From Lachnospiraceae bacterium A4 (GTDB lineage Bacteria > Bacillota > Clostridia > Lachnospirales > Lachnospiraceae): DNA of 64,000 bases. Below the pieces are notes generated by a model. It worked only from the letters and a program-made list of their open reading frames with translations, did not search any database and had not been told where the DNA came from. Made by a program: the position numbers and the translations under genes. This document shows, piece after piece, positions 10,835-20,807 of the stretch. The stretch lies in contig KE159538.1 in NCBI GenBank assembly GCA_000403215.2, positions 663,562 through 727,561 on the forward strand, in the 5' to 3' direction. Numbering within the stretch: the first letter of the stretch is position 1; the number at the start of each line of letters is the position of its first letter.

Positions 10835-12208
10835 TTATGAAGGCGTCAGCTTCTTCTTGATGGTCTCAATTTTATTTTCCAAATCCTCATCTGTTTTGAG
10901 TTTTTCCTCAATCTTTTCCACACCGTGAATGACAGTCGTATGGTCTTTCTTACCCAGATATGAGGCGATCATCTGCAAGGAGGTGTCCGTCAGATGGCGG
11001 CATAAGTACATGATAATCTGTCTGGGCAGGACGTATTCTGAGTTCCGCTTCTTGGAGGTGATATCTTCCTTGGAGATATTAAAATGCTCTGCCACGACAT
11101 CAATGATTAAGGCGGGTGTCAGCTCACGCACCTGATCTGGATAAATGACATCTTTGAGCGCATCTTCAGCCAAGGCCAAGTTTAGTTCTTGTTTGTTCAG
11201 ACGGGCGTTTGCCATCACTTTATTGAGCGCGCCCTCTAACTCCCGGATATTGGATTTGATGTTGGTCGCGATATACTGGATAATCTCGTCGTCAATTTCC
11301 TTGTCATACATCTCAGCGTTTTTGCGCAGGATCGCCATTCGGGTTTCATAGTCCGGCGGCTGGATATCCGCAATCAGCCCCCACTCGAAACGCGAGCGGA
11401 AGCGTTCATCCAAAGTCTCCATTTCTTTAGGCGGTTTATCAGAGGATATGATGATCTGCTTTCCAGCAGAATGAAGGACATTAAAGGTATGGAAAAATTC
11501 CTCCTGAGTTGACTCCTTTCCTATTATAAATTGTATGTCATCTATCAGAAGGACATCGACGGTTCTGTATTTGTCACGCAGTTTTGTCATCACAGCGGCG
11601 TTACCGTTTCGGATGGATTCAATCACCTCGTTGGTAAATTGTTCAGACGTGACGTACAGCACTTTTTTCTGCTGGTTCTGCTCTAATACAAAATGGCCGA
11701 TGGAGTGCATCAAATGTGTCTTGCCAAGTCCGGCGCCGCCGTACAGATACAGGGGGTTGTAGGCTTCTCCCGGCGATTCTGCCACAGCCAGCGCTGCGGA
11801 GTGTGCAAATTTATTGTTATTTCCTACGACAAAGGTATCAAACTTATACTTGTTATTCAGATTGGCAGCTTCATGCTTGAGGTTATTTCTGCTTTTTTTA
11901 GGCTGCTCAGGGCCGCCCTCCGCATCCTTGTCCTCCGCGGCGACAGCATCTTCCTCAGCAATAAAAATAACATCATATTCGTGATTCATCAGTTCAGAAA
12001 TTGTTGCCTTAAAGCAAAAGTAATAGTTTTTTTGAATATATTTTAATAATCGTGCCTGTGCTGACGGAATCAGGATTGTTACAATATCTTTTTCCACCTT
12101 ATAAAACTGTAGGGGTTTCACCCAGTTGTTGAAGGAAATCGCTGTAAGGTCATACTCGTCGCGAATCATCTCCTTAATTTCATTCCATCTGTCTTTAATC
12201 TCGTTCAT
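10835..12208 (-). CDS. dnaA: Chromosomal replication initiator DnaA
   Basis: The 457-residue initiator melts oriC and helps load the helicase. Domain I is at residues 1-80, followed by a charged linker (AEEDAVAAEDKDAEGGPEQP). The AAA+ domain has Walker A GGAGLGKTH and Walker B LLIDDIQ. The C-terminal DNA-binding domain carries the DnaA signature GKKDHTTVIHGVEKI. The start at 12208 follows AGAGGTATCGC. The gene directly borders the DnaA-box cluster at 12320-12571, so autoregulation is likely. Confidence 0.98.
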   Translation of the reverse strand: MNEIKDRWNEIKEMIRDEYDLTAISFNNWVKPLQFYKVEKDIVTILIPSAQARLLKYIQKNYYFCFKATISELMNHEYDVIFIAEEDAVAAEDKDAEGGPEQPKKSRNNLKHEAANLNNKYKFDTFVVGNNNKFAHSAALAVAESPGEAYNPLYLYGGAGLGKTHLMHSIGHFVLEQNQQKKVLYVTSEQFTNEVIESIRNGNAAVMTKLRDKYRTVDVLLIDDIQFIIGKESTQEEFFHTFNVLHSAGKQIIISSDKPPKEMETLDERFRSRFEWGLIADIQPPDYETRMAILRKNAEMYDKEIDDEIIQYIATNIKSNIRELEGALNKVMANARLNKQELNLALAEDALKDVIYPDQVRELTPALIIDVVAEHFNISKEDITSKKRNSEYVLPRQIIMYLCRHLTDTSLQMIASYLGKKDHTTVIHGVEKIEEKLKTDEDLENKIETIKKKLTPS

Positions 12209-12571
12209 GCGATACCTCTGAAATTATTTAAAATTACAAACTCATACACATTAATAGTAACCCAAATGAGGAAAAAAAGCAAATAAATGTGATAAAAATA
12301 TTAGTAATCCCCAAAAAATTGTTGATAATGTGGATAACTTTTTACAAAAAATGTGGAAATATGGAATTTTTAGGTGTCAAAAATGAGAAATCCACAGAAT
12401 TGTGGATAAATATGTGAATTGTTATATACATTCTCCACAGCGTTATTTTCTATCTCTCTAAGTTTTGACAAAAAGGTTTTCTACATGTTTTCGACGAGAT
12501 ATCCACAAGTTACCCACATTTTGTGGATATCTTGTGCACCATGTGGATTTCATTGCTTTTTCTGTGGAAAA
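12209..12571. other. oriC: Chromosomal replication origin oriC
   Basis: The gap between divergent dnaA and rpmH contains two exact DnaA boxes, TGTGGATAA at 12329-12337 and 12401-12409. One-mismatch boxes are TGTTGATAA 12320-12328, TTCTCCACA 12431-12439, ATATCCACA 12499-12507, TTACCCACA 12510-12518, TGTGGATAT 12522-12530, TGTGGATTT 12542-12550 and TGTGGAAAA 12563-12571. The stretch 12209-12319 next to dnaA is very AT-rich and could be the unwinding element. Genes on the two sides read outwards, as expected at an origin. No minimal origin can be defined by eye. Confidence 0.9.
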
Positions 12572-12593
12572 GGTGTGGTTTGCTTTTTTGGGC

Positions 12594-12622
12594 TTGACTT
12601 CGGTATTTTTATGGTATATAAT
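12594..12622 (+). promoter_or_regulatory. Sigma-A promoter of rpmH
   Basis: TTGACT (12594-12599) and TATAAT (12617-12622) are separated by exactly 17 bp. The expected transcript has a leader of about 155 nt before rpmH. The last DnaA-like box ends 22 bp upstream of the -35 element. Confidence 0.85.
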
Positions 12623-12784
12623 CGTTATGATATTTTCTAATACTTTGAATGGATATCGCAAGATGTCGTCTGCTAGATGATGATGGAAGAACTTACTATG
12701 TTTGGCAGATGCCGGAATACAGGTTTTAGCAGTAAACTGACAGGCATTTGTCTGAGGTAAATTGAAGAAGGAGGTGTTTTGATT

Positions 12785-12919
12785 ATGAAAATGACATTTC
12801 AGCCGAAGAAGAGACAGAGAAGTAAAGTACATGGTTTCAGAGCCAGAATGAGTACACCGGGCGGGAGAAAGGTATTAGCTGCCAGACGTGCGAAGGGAAG
12901 AAAGAGATTATCTGCATAA
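12785..12919 (+). CDS. rpmH: 50S ribosomal protein L34
   Basis: The product is 44 residues and very basic ([20 protein letters not shown]), ending in KGRKRLSA. This is the full length and pattern of L34. It is preceded by the strong ribosome-binding site GAAGGAGGTG. Its position directly to the right of oriC and before rnpA is conserved across bacteria. Confidence 0.98.
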   Translation: MKMTFQPKKRQRSKVHGFRARMSTPGGRKVLAARRAKGRKRLSA

Positions 12920-12997
12920 TTTACAGGTCACTTATATGTGGCCTTTTTTTCTATATGCACAGGGCAGTGCAGCACTATACAGTGCGTGGAGTTCGCT

Positions 12998-13336
12998 ATG
13001 AAGTTTTCGGAATCGTTAAAGAGCAACAGGGATTTTAAGAATGTTTATGGTAAGAAGAAAAGTTACGCCAACAAATATCTGGTAATGTATGTGTTAGAAA
13101 ATGGATTAGATAAAAACAGACTTGGGATTTCAGTTAGCAAAAAAGTAGGGAACAGTGTTGTCAGACATCGTGTTACCAGATTGATCAGGGAGAGTTACAG
13201 GCTGCATGAAGAGATGTACCACCGTGGATTTGACATTGTGGTGGTTGCGCGGATGAGTGCGAAGGACGCAGGGTACGCAGAGATCGAGAGTGCGTTGATG
13301 CATGTATCGAAATTTCACAAGAAGATTGTAGTATAG
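12998..13336 (+). CDS. rnpA: Ribonuclease P protein component
   Basis: The 112-residue protein subunit of RNase P helps bind pre-tRNA leaders. The start is taken at ATG 12998 ([18 protein letters not shown]) because this is where family similarity begins; the frame is open upstream to 12938. The usual RNR motif appears as [15 protein letters not shown], with His in place of Asn, probably a lineage variant. It lies 78 bp after rpmH, and the yidD start follows closely. Confidence 0.95.
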   Translation: MKFSESLKSNRDFKNVYGKKKSYANKYLVMYVLENGLDKNRLGISVSKKVGNSVVRHRVTRLIRESYRLHEEMYHRGFDIVVVARMSAKDAGYAEIESALMHVSKFHKKIVV

Positions 13337-13350
13337 AGCAGGTGCGTGCG

Positions 13351-13644
13351 ATGAAAAAGGTCATGATTGGACTGATCGTATTTTACAGAAGATATTTGTC
13401 ACCGTTAAAGTCAACGAAATGTCCATATTTTCCATCCTGTTCACAGTATGGGCTTGAGGCGGTCGAGCGGTATGGGGTTTTGAAGGGCGGAGTTCTTTGT
13501 ATATGGAGAATCCTTCGCTGCAATCCTTTTTCACAGGGAGGATATGACCCAGTTCCTTCTATTCATAACAGTAAAAGTTACATTAATATAAGAAGGAATA
13601 AAAATGAAAATGAAAAGAAATTGAAAACTTATTATAAGTTTTAA
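13351..13644 (+). CDS. yidD: Membrane protein insertion efficiency factor YidD
   Basis: The 97-residue protein carries the family's hallmarks: an N-terminal amphipathic region ([19 protein letters not shown]), the cysteine motif [11 protein letters not shown], and [13 protein letters not shown]. The last 25 residues ([16 protein letters not shown]) are a basic tail beyond the usual end. ATG 13351 is preferred, and an in-frame GTG lies at 13342. It sits between rnpA and yidC as usual and supports membrane insertion. Confidence 0.92.
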   Translation: MKKVMIGLIVFYRRYLSPLKSTKCPYFPSCSQYGLEAVERYGVLKGGVLCIWRILRCNPFSQGGYDPVPSIHNSKSYINIRRNKNENEKKLKTYYKF

Positions 13645-13662
13645 TTGATCAGGAGGAGTAAA

Positions 13663-14994
13663 ATGGATTTCATGCTGTTAACGCAAAATTCAACTCCGAT
13701 ATTTAAATACGTTGTTAAGCTTCTGGGCTTAATTATGAATGGCATTTTCGAGTTTCTGAATTTGATTGGCATTCCAAATATCGGTTTATCTATTATTTTA
13801 TTTACGATTGTTATTTATTTATTGCTGATGCCGCTGACGATCAAGCAGCAGCGTTTTTCGAAGCTTTCAGCGAGAATGAATCCTGAGATACAGGCAATTC
13901 AGGCAAAGTATAAGGGCAAGCAGGACCAAGCCTCTTTGATGGCGATGAATATGGAAACCAAGGCGGTCTATGCAAAGTATGGTGTATCTCCGTCGGGCAG
14001 TTGTGTCCAATTGCTGATACAGATGCCGATTTTGCTGGCGCTGTACCGCGTTATATACGCGATGCCGGCGTATGTTACCAAAATTGGTGAGGCGTTCGGT
14101 GTGCTTGCGGACAAGATCATGCAGACACCAAACGGCGTGGAGGAAGTCAGGGCATTGTCCTCTGCGGTTTATTTTATGAAAAATTTTGACATTGATGTCA
14201 AAAATGCCATCATTGATACCTTAAACAAAACATCAACGCTTGATATGACTGCTCTTTCTGAGAAATTTGGTCTGGCAGAGCTCACCTACAACGGGAGCCT
14301 GATTCTGACAAATGGTTCAGAGAAGGGTCTTATTGATGTGTACAATAATTTTCTTGGATTAAATATCGGTAATTCACCGATGGACACGATGAAAACAGCT
14401 TTTGCGGCGGGGAATTACCTGCTTCTTGTGGGTGCGGTTGCGATTCCTGTGCTCGCTGCGGTCACACAGTGGATTAACTATAAGCTGATGCCGCAGGCAG
14501 CCACAAATAATGACCAGAGAAAAAAACAGCAGCCTGCAAACGACACAGCGGAGGCTATGCAGCAGTCCATGAAGATGATGAATACCATCATGCCAATTAT
14601 GTCGGCGTGGTTTTGTCTGACACTTCCTGCCGGTATGGGTCTGTACTGGGTCATTGGTGCGGTGGTGAGAAGCATACAGCAGGTGGCGATTAACAAACAT
14701 ATTGACAATATGGATATTGAAGCTGAGATTGAGAAAAATGTCGAGAAGTATAGAGAAAAATTAAAGAAGCAGGGAATTGATGCAGCGAAACTCCAAGCGG
14801 CTGCAAAAACGAACACAAAAAATATTGCATCAAAAACTGCATATCAGAACAATGCAGTAAAACGCTCAGAAAAGTCTGAGGAGGAGAAAGCTGAGGAAAT
14901 CAAGAGGTCTACAGAATATTACAATCAGAATGCAAAGCCGGGAAGTCTTGCCGCCAAGGCGAACATGGTAAAACAGTATAATGAGAAGAAGTAA
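13663..14994 (+). CDS. yidC: Membrane protein insertase YidC/Oxa1
   Basis: The 443-residue polytopic insertase has its first hydrophobic segment at about residues 13-33, a conserved core beginning IGLSIILFTIVIYLLLMPL, and further segments around VQLLIQMPILLALYRVIYA, YLLLVGAVAIPVLAAVT and SAWFCLTLPAGMGLYWVIGA. The C-terminal 90 residues are charged (KYREKLKKQG to KQYNEKK), as in Gram-positive YidC, where the tail can bind ribosomes. ATG 13663 is chosen because AGGAGGAG precedes it; an in-frame TTG lies at 13645. No lipobox is apparent. Confidence 0.95.
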   Translation: MDFMLLTQNSTPIFKYVVKLLGLIMNGIFEFLNLIGIPNIGLSIILFTIVIYLLLMPLTIKQQRFSKLSARMNPEIQAIQAKYKGKQDQASLMAMNMETKAVYAKYGVSPSGSCVQLLIQMPILLALYRVIYAMPAYVTKIGEAFGVLADKIMQTPNGVEEVRALSSAVYFMKNFDIDVKNAIIDTLNKTSTLDMTALSEKFGLAELTYNGSLILTNGSEKGLIDVYNNFLGLNIGNSPMDTMKTAFAAGNYLLLVGAVAIPVLAAVTQWINYKLMPQAATNNDQRKKQQPANDTAEAMQQSMKMMNTIMPIMSAWFCLTLPAGMGLYWVIGAVVRSIQQVAINKHIDNMDIEAEIEKNVEKYREKLKKQGIDAAKLQAAAKTNTKNIASKTAYQNNAVKRSEKSEEEKAEEIKRSTEYYNQNAKPGSLAAKANMVKQYNEKK

Positions 14995-15017
14995 GCATTG
15001 ATGGGGGAAGATCACAT

Positions 15018-15878
15018 ATGGAATACATGGAGTTTAAAGGGAAAACCAAAAATGATGCCATTACGGAGGCATGCAGACATTTTTCTATACCAAGTGACAA
15101 GCTTGATTATGAAGTGATTGATGAAGGAAAAACTGGATTTTTAGGAATGGGTGCAAGACCAGCGATTGTGAGAGCCAGAGTCAAAGAGGAGGAGAAAGAG
15201 AGCCAGCCAGAGTCCGTAAAAACTGAGGAGACACCTGTTGTGGCGAGTGTGGCTGCGGCATCTGCGGCAATTGAGGATATTGATGTGGAGGCTGTCTCCA
15301 AGAAATTCCTGACAGATGTTTTTGCTGCGATGGGAATTGGTGTGGAGATTGCGGCTGTATACGATGAATCCCAGAGAACCTTGGAGGTGGATTTGAGTGG
15401 AGATGAGATGGGCGTACTGATTGGCAAGAGAGGGCAGACGCTGGATTCTTTGCAGTATTTGATCTCACTGGTGGTCAACAAAGGGACCAATGAGTACATA
15501 CGCGTGAAGGTTGACACAGAGAATTACCGTCAAAGACGCAAGGAAACATTGGAGAATCTCGCAAAAAATATTGCATATAAGGTAAAGCGGACGAGGAGAC
15601 CAGTGTCTTTAGAGCCAATGAATCCCTATGAGAGAAGGATTATTCATTCGGCGCTTCAAAATGACAGATATGTGACAACACACAGTGAGGGAGATGAGCC
15701 CTTCCGCCGTGTTGTAGTAACACCAAAACGTGAGAGCGGATACAATGAGAACAGAGGTTATAGGGGAAACAGATCTTACAGCAAGGGCTATAATAAGAAC
15801 CATCATGGCAGCTATAACCGCAAAAACAAGCCAGAGGCTACAGAAAAAAATGTTGAGACTGTTGAACATAATGCATAG
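15018..15878 (+). CDS. jag: RNA-binding protein Jag (KhpB)
   Basis: The 286-residue protein has three parts in the standard order. Jag-N is at about residues 1-55 (FKGKTKNDAITEAC, GFLGMGARPA). A KH domain at about 120-165 carries GVLIGKRGQTLDSLQ. An R3H domain at about 175-235 ends with ERRIIHSALQND and THSEGDEPFRRVVV. An unusual tail rich in Gly, Tyr, Asn and Arg follows (NENRGYRGNRSYSKGYNKNH), suggesting extra RNA contacts. It lies directly after yidC as in most Firmicutes, and a terminator follows. Confidence 0.94.
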   Translation: MEYMEFKGKTKNDAITEACRHFSIPSDKLDYEVIDEGKTGFLGMGARPAIVRARVKEEEKESQPESVKTEETPVVASVAAASAAIEDIDVEAVSKKFLTDVFAAMGIGVEIAAVYDESQRTLEVDLSGDEMGVLIGKRGQTLDSLQYLISLVVNKGTNEYIRVKVDTENYRQRRKETLENLAKNIAYKVKRTRRPVSLEPMNPYERRIIHSALQNDRYVTTHSEGDEPFRRVVVTPKRESGYNENRGYRGNRSYSKGYNKNHHGSYNRKNKPEATEKNVETVEHNA

Positions 15879-15890
15879 CTTATGATATGA

Positions 15891-15920
15891 TGAACCTTGA
15901 GTGTATCAAGGTTCATTTTT
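15891..15920 (+). terminator. Intrinsic terminator after jag
   Basis: TGAACCTTGA (15891-15900), a 5-nt loop and TCAAGGTTCA (15906-15915) form a perfect 10-bp stem followed by TTTTT. Confidence 0.9.
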
Positions 15921-15978
15921 CGATTTGAATGAAACTATTTTATGAATATAAATCAAGGAAAGGAAAGTTTATAGACCG

Positions 15979-17358
15979 ATGAAAACAGATACAATTGCAG
16001 CGATAGCCACAGCGGTCAGTACTTCAGGAATTGGCATTATCAGGATTAGCGGCGAGGACGCCATCAGGACTGCCAGCCGTGTCTACCGCGCGAAAAATCC
16101 GCAAAAAAATCTGATGGCTGTCAAGAGCCATACCCTTCATTATGGATTTATCTATGATGGGGACGAATTGATTGATGAAGTGATGGTTGCAGTGATGCGC
16201 AGTCCGAATACGTACACAAAGGAGGATACCGTTGAGATTGATTGTCATGGCGGAATCCTAGTGATGAATCAGATTCTCAATGTATTATTAAAAAATGGAT
16301 GCAGGCTTGCCGAGCCGGGGGAATTTACAAAAAGGGCATTCTTGAATGGAAGAATTGACTTGTCGAAGGCGGAGGCTGTCATGGACATTATTCATTCCAA
16401 GAATGAATTTGCGCTGAAAGCCTCTATGAAGCAGTTGAGGGGAGGCGTTTCGGACAAAGTGCGTTCGCTTCGGGATAGAATTTTGTCGGAGATCGCCTAT
16501 ATAGAGGCGGCCTTAGATGATCCAGAGCATATCAGTCTTGAGGACTATCCTGCTTCGCTCGAGGAAAAAATCTTTCAGATGAAAAATGAATTGAAACAAA
16601 TGCTTGACAATGCGGATCAGGGAAAGCTGCTCAAGGAGGGGCTTCAGACAGTGATTGTCGGAAAACCAAACGCCGGCAAGTCATCGCTGTTGAATGTATT
16701 GGTTGGAGAGGACAGGGCAATTGTAACAAGTGTAGCTGGGACAACGCGTGATGTGCTTGAGGAGAGCATTAAATTACACGGTATTGGATTGAATATCATA
16801 GATACTGCCGGTATTCGAGAGACCGAAGATGAGGTAGAAAAAATTGGCGTGGACAAAGCAAGAAGCTATGCTGAAATGGCGGATTTAATTCTATATGTTG
16901 TGGATTCATCGCGGCCGCTCGATGAAGATGATGCCTCTGTGCTGGAAATCATAACGGACAAAAAGGTAATCGTACTCTTAAATAAGACGGACTTGGCGCA
17001 AGTGGTCAGTGAAGAGGAGATTCAGCAACGATTGCCGGCAGCCTCTATAATCAGAACCTCCATGAAGGACAATACAGGAATTGATTTATTTGAAGACACA
17101 ATAAAAACAATGTTCTTCGGGGGAGAGATTGCCATCAATGACGAACTCTATATCACAAATCAGCGCCACAAGGAGGCGTTGGCGGAGGCGTATGAAAGTA
17201 TGGAGATGGTTCTGCAAAGCCTTGCGCAAAAACTGCCGGAGGATTTTTATTCGATTGACTTGATGAGCGCCTATGCTTCGCTTGGCAGGATTCTAGGAGA
17301 AGAAGTGGGGGAAGCGCTTGTCAATGAGATCTTTTCAAAGTTTTGTATGGGAAAATAA
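15979..17358 (+). CDS. mnmE: tRNA modification GTPase MnmE
   Basis: The 459-residue GTPase works with MnmG to modify U34 of certain tRNAs. The N-terminal tetrahydrofolate-binding domain starts DTIAAIATAVSTSGIGIIRI. The inserted G domain has GKPNAGKSSLLN (G1), DTAG (G3) and NKTD (G4). The C-terminus ends FCMGK, which retains the conserved terminal cysteine motif (C-x-G-K). It is followed 34 bp later by mnmG, its partner. Confidence 0.96.
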   Translation: MKTDTIAAIATAVSTSGIGIIRISGEDAIRTASRVYRAKNPQKNLMAVKSHTLHYGFIYDGDELIDEVMVAVMRSPNTYTKEDTVEIDCHGGILVMNQILNVLLKNGCRLAEPGEFTKRAFLNGRIDLSKAEAVMDIIHSKNEFALKASMKQLRGGVSDKVRSLRDRILSEIAYIEAALDDPEHISLEDYPASLEEKIFQMKNELKQMLDNADQGKLLKEGLQTVIVGKPNAGKSSLLNVLVGEDRAIVTSVAGTTRDVLEESIKLHGIGLNIIDTAGIRETEDEVEKIGVDKARSYAEMADLILYVVDSSRPLDEDDASVLEIITDKKVIVLLNKTDLAQVVSEEEIQQRLPAASIIRTSMKDNTGIDLFEDTIKTMFFGGEIAINDELYITNQRHKEALAEAYESMEMVLQSLAQKLPEDFYSIDLMSAYASLGRILGEEVGEALVNEIFSKFCMGK

Positions 17359-17392
17359 ATTACAGTAGTTATAAAATAAGAAGGAGGAAGAA

Positions 17393-19294
17393 ATGTCAGG
17401 AATACGAGAGCAGGTAGATGTATGTGTCGTAGGTGCAGGCCATGCGGGCTGCGAAGCAGCGCTTGCATGTGCAAGAATGGGTTTGGAGACAGTCATTTTT
17501 ACTGTGAGTGTGGACAGCATCGCACTGATGCCGTGTAATCCAAATATTGGAGGCTCGTCCAAGGGGCATCTGGTGAGAGAGCTTGATGCGCTGGGCGGTG
17601 AGATGGGAAAAGTGATTGACCAGACATTTATCCAGTCCAAAATGCTCAATGTGTCAAAGGGACCAGCCGTACATTCACTTCGTGCACAGGCCGATAAGGC
17701 AGAATACTCAAGAGCTATGCGCAAGGTTCTCGAGAATCAAGCGCATTTGACAATCAAGCAGGCTGAGGTTGTAGAACTCTTGTCAGTGCACACGGAAGCT
17801 TCAGATACAATAACATCATATAGAATAACAGGCGTTAAAACCTATACAGGTGCTATTTATGAGTCGAAGGCTGTTATTTTATGTACAGGAACGTATTTAA
17901 AAGCACGTTGTTTGTGCGGGGAAGCGATCACACATACAGGACCAAATGGGTTACAGGCAGCAAATGAACTGACGGACAGTTTGAAAGCACTCGGCATAGA
18001 AATGTGCAGATTCAAGACAGGTACACCGGCAAGAATGGACAAACGTTCTATAGATTTTAGTAAGATGGAAGAGCAGTTTGGCGACGAGCGAGTGATTCCT
18101 TTTTCCTTCTCTACGGACGAGGAGAGTGTACAGATTGACCAAGTGTCCTGCTGGCTGACCTATACCAATGAAAAAACACATGATATTATACGGGCAAATC
18201 TGGACCGCTCGCCAATCTATGCGGGTGTTATTGAAGGAACAGGTCCACGCTATTGTCCGTCAATCGAGGATAAAGTGGTAAAGTTTGCCGACAAAGAAAG
18301 ACATCAGGTTTTTATTGAGCCGGAGGGACGCCACACCAATGAGATGTATGTCGGCGGGATGAGCTCGTCGCTGCCTGAGGATGTACAGCTTGCAATGTAC
18401 CGCACAGTTCCGGGACTGGAGCATTGCAAGATTGTTAAAAATGCATATGCTATTGAATATGACTGTATCAAGCCAGACCAGCTTTATCCGACACTGGAGT
18501 TCAAGCGGATTTCCGGTTTGTTCAGTGCGGGACAGTTTAATGGAAGCAGCGGATATGAGGAGGCGGCAGCGCAGGGATTGATCGCTGGAATAAATGCCGG
18601 ATGTTATATTAAAGGATGTGAACAGATTGTGCTGGACCGTTCGCAGGCGTATATTGGTGTATTGATTGATGACCTTGTGACGAAGGAAAATTTTGAACCG
18701 TACCGCATGATGACCTCCCGCGCAGAATACCGTCTGTTATTGAGACAGGATAACGCAGATTTGCGGCTGCGCAGGATTGGATACCAAGTCGGACTGGTAA
18801 CGGAGGAGCAGTATCAATATGTCTGTGAAAAAGAACAGTTGATTGCAAAAGAGATGGACCGTCTCAGACAAGTCAAAGTCGGTGCCAACAAAGAAATACA
18901 GATGTTCTTAAATCAAAAGAACAGCAGCAGTCTCAAAACAGCCGCAAGCCTTGCCGAGTTGATCAGCAGACCGGAACTGTCCTATGAACGAATCGCAGAG
19001 ATTGACACAGACAGACCATGTTTGCCCAAAGATGTAATAGAGCAGATTAATATCAATTTAAAATATGATGGTTATATCAAACGCCAGTTAAAACAAGTGG
19101 AACAATTTCAAAAAATTGAGAATAAGAAAATTGCACCAGGGCTTGACTATAATGAAATTAAAAACCTTCGACTTGAGGCAAGGCAGAAGCTTCAAAAATT
19201 CAAACCTGTTTCTGTGGGACAGGCATCCCGCATCAGCGGCGTAACACCTGCGGATATTTCTGTCCTACTGGTTTATATGGAGAGCCATAAATAG
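17393..19294 (+). CDS. mnmG: tRNA uridine 5-carboxymethylaminomethyl modification enzyme MnmG
   Basis: The 633-residue FAD-binding partner of MnmE has the dinucleotide motif [18 protein letters not shown] near the N-terminus, conserved CNPNIGG, and the C-terminal helical region ([17 protein letters not shown]) that contacts MnmE and tRNA. It starts after AAGGAGGAAGAA. A 154-bp AT-rich gap separates it from rsmG, an interval without an obvious terminator. Confidence 0.96.
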   Translation: MSGIREQVDVCVVGAGHAGCEAALACARMGLETVIFTVSVDSIALMPCNPNIGGSSKGHLVRELDALGGEMGKVIDQTFIQSKMLNVSKGPAVHSLRAQADKAEYSRAMRKVLENQAHLTIKQAEVVELLSVHTEASDTITSYRITGVKTYTGAIYESKAVILCTGTYLKARCLCGEAITHTGPNGLQAANELTDSLKALGIEMCRFKTGTPARMDKRSIDFSKMEEQFGDERVIPFSFSTDEESVQIDQVSCWLTYTNEKTHDIIRANLDRSPIYAGVIEGTGPRYCPSIEDKVVKFADKERHQVFIEPEGRHTNEMYVGGMSSSLPEDVQLAMYRTVPGLEHCKIVKNAYAIEYDCIKPDQLYPTLEFKRISGLFSAGQFNGSSGYEEAAAQGLIAGINAGCYIKGCEQIVLDRSQAYIGVLIDDLVTKENFEPYRMMTSRAEYRLLLRQDNADLRLRRIGYQVGLVTEEQYQYVCEKEQLIAKEMDRLRQVKVGANKEIQMFLNQKNSSSLKTAASLAELISRPELSYERIAEIDTDRPCLPKDVIEQININLKYDGYIKRQLKQVEQFQKIENKKIAPGLDYNEIKNLRLEARQKLQKFKPVSVGQASRISGVTPADISVLLVYMESHK

Positions 19295-19448
19295 AATAAC
19301 AACATCAATTTATTATATATAACATTAGTTATTTAAATAAAATGAAACACATATGATATAAAATATAGCGTTATGTGCTTAAAAAATAATAAATAACATA
19401 TGAAATTATTGAAAAACCGGCTATTTTGATATAGAAAAGGAGGTATTT

Positions 19449-20153
19449 ATGATACTAAAAGAAGGTATCAACGAATTAGGCTTATTTTTGAGCGATGCAC
19501 AGATTGACCAGTTTCAGTTGTATTATAATCTGTTGACAGAGTGGAATCGCTTTATGAATCTTACTGCTATCACTGTGTATGAGGAGGTTTGTACCAAACA
19601 TTTTCTGGACAGCATCTCACTGTGCAAGGCAATTGACTGTACGCAGGAATACACTGTGATTGATGTTGGAACAGGTGCAGGATTTCCAGGGATTCCATTG
19701 AAAATTGCTTTTCCGAATCTCAAAATTACGCTGCTGGATTCCTTAGGAAAACGCGTGAAATTTTTAGATGAGGTGATACAGCGGCTGGGCTTACAAGATA
19801 TTCAGGCGATTCACGGCAGGGCAGAGGATTATGCAAAACCAGATTTGTTGCGGGAGCAGTTTGATCTCTGTGTTTCACGTGCGGTTGCAAACCTTGCAAC
19901 GTTAGCAGAGTACTGTATTCCTTATGTGAAAGAGGGAGGATATTTTATCTCTTATAAGTCAGAGAAAATTTCTGAGGAGGAATGTGCTGCGCAGAAGGCA
20001 ATCAAAATGCTTGGCGGAAAGGTAGCTTCACAGGTTGAGTTTTTACTGCCTCATTCGGATATCTATAGAAATCTTTTTGTGATTCAAAAGATTGCTCCGA
20101 CACCCAAGAAGTATCCCAGAAGAGCGGGATTGCCATCAAAAGAACCGTTGTAG
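19449..20153 (+). CDS. rsmG: 16S rRNA (guanine-527-N7)-methyltransferase RsmG
   Basis: The 234-residue SAM-dependent methyltransferase has the family's N-terminal NLYYNLLTEWNRFMNLTAI-like region (YYNLLTEWNRFMNLTAIT), the SAM-binding IDVGTGAGFPGIPLKIAFP, and SRAVANLATLAEYC further on. The C-terminal RRAGLPSKEPL is typical. The ribosome-binding site AAAAGGAGG precedes the start. It is the last gene of the conserved jag-mnmE-mnmG-rsmG block. Confidence 0.95.
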   Translation: MILKEGINELGLFLSDAQIDQFQLYYNLLTEWNRFMNLTAITVYEEVCTKHFLDSISLCKAIDCTQEYTVIDVGTGAGFPGIPLKIAFPNLKITLLDSLGKRVKFLDEVIQRLGLQDIQAIHGRAEDYAKPDLLREQFDLCVSRAVANLATLAEYCIPYVKEGGYFISYKSEKISEEECAAQKAIKMLGGKVASQVEFLLPHSDIYRNLFVIQKIAPTPKKYPRRAGLPSKEPL

Positions 20154-20163
20154 GTAATAGATC

Positions 20164-20805
20164 ATGAATAAGAAAGATATTTTATTGCTGCAAGAATCTG
20201 AGCGCAAAAGAATTGCAGAAGAACTTCATGACACCACCGTTCAGGATATGGTGTATTTGTCCCAGCAGCTTGAGCTTGTCATGTTATATATGGAGAAGGA
20301 TTTGACGCTGGCGAAACTGGAAACCATTACAGCACGCAAACAAATCAAACATATCATTGGCGGTATGCGTGATACAATTTATAACCTTCGTCCCATGATA
20401 TTTGATGACATCGGCTGGACGGCAGCATGGGAGCGCCTGAAGAAAAAATTTGCAGAGGATTATCCGAAATTAGAGATTGAATTGGACATTGACATGATTG
20501 ATACTTCTGATGGCTTGACAGCTTTATCCATTTATCGAATTGTCTGTGAAGGATGTCAAAATATCATCAAGCATTCGAAAGCCAGCCACATTCAAATTTC
20601 TGTCAAAAAAACTGGAAGCCAGATTAAAATTTTAATCAAGGATGATGGGATTGGTATGCAGGAATATGATCAATGTCCTTCTAATCATTTTGGATTACAA
20701 TTTATTATCGAGAGAGTGAAGGCACTTTCAGGTAAGATGAAAATTGCATCAGATCATTCGGGTACAAAGATTTCGATAAAAATACCAATGAAAGCGGGGG
20801 AGTAA
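20164..20805 (+). CDS. Soluble histidine kinase, NarX/DesK type
   Basis: The 213-residue kinase has no membrane segment and no separate sensor domain. The phospho-accepting histidine is H22 in RKRIAEELHDTTVQDM, of the HisKA_3 type. The ATP-binding domain has the N box (IVCEGCQNIIKHSKA) and IKDDGIGM. It starts 10 bp after the rsmG stop and ends 2 bp before its response regulator, so the pair is a transcriptional unit. The signal is unknown; with no input domain it may sense a cytosolic partner or ligand. Confidence 0.85.
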   Translation: MNKKDILLLQESERKRIAEELHDTTVQDMVYLSQQLELVMLYMEKDLTLAKLETITARKQIKHIIGGMRDTIYNLRPMIFDDIGWTAAWERLKKKFAEDYPKLEIELDIDMIDTSDGLTALSIYRIVCEGCQNIIKHSKASHIQISVKKTGSQIKILIKDDGIGMQEYDQCPSNHFGLQFIIERVKALSGKMKIASDHSGTKISIKIPMKAGE

Positions 20806-20807
20806 AA

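Noticed and set aside
12458-12832. 124-codon minus-strand frame across oriC and the rpmH start
   Set aside because: It overlaps DnaA boxes and rpmH and has no family resemblance.
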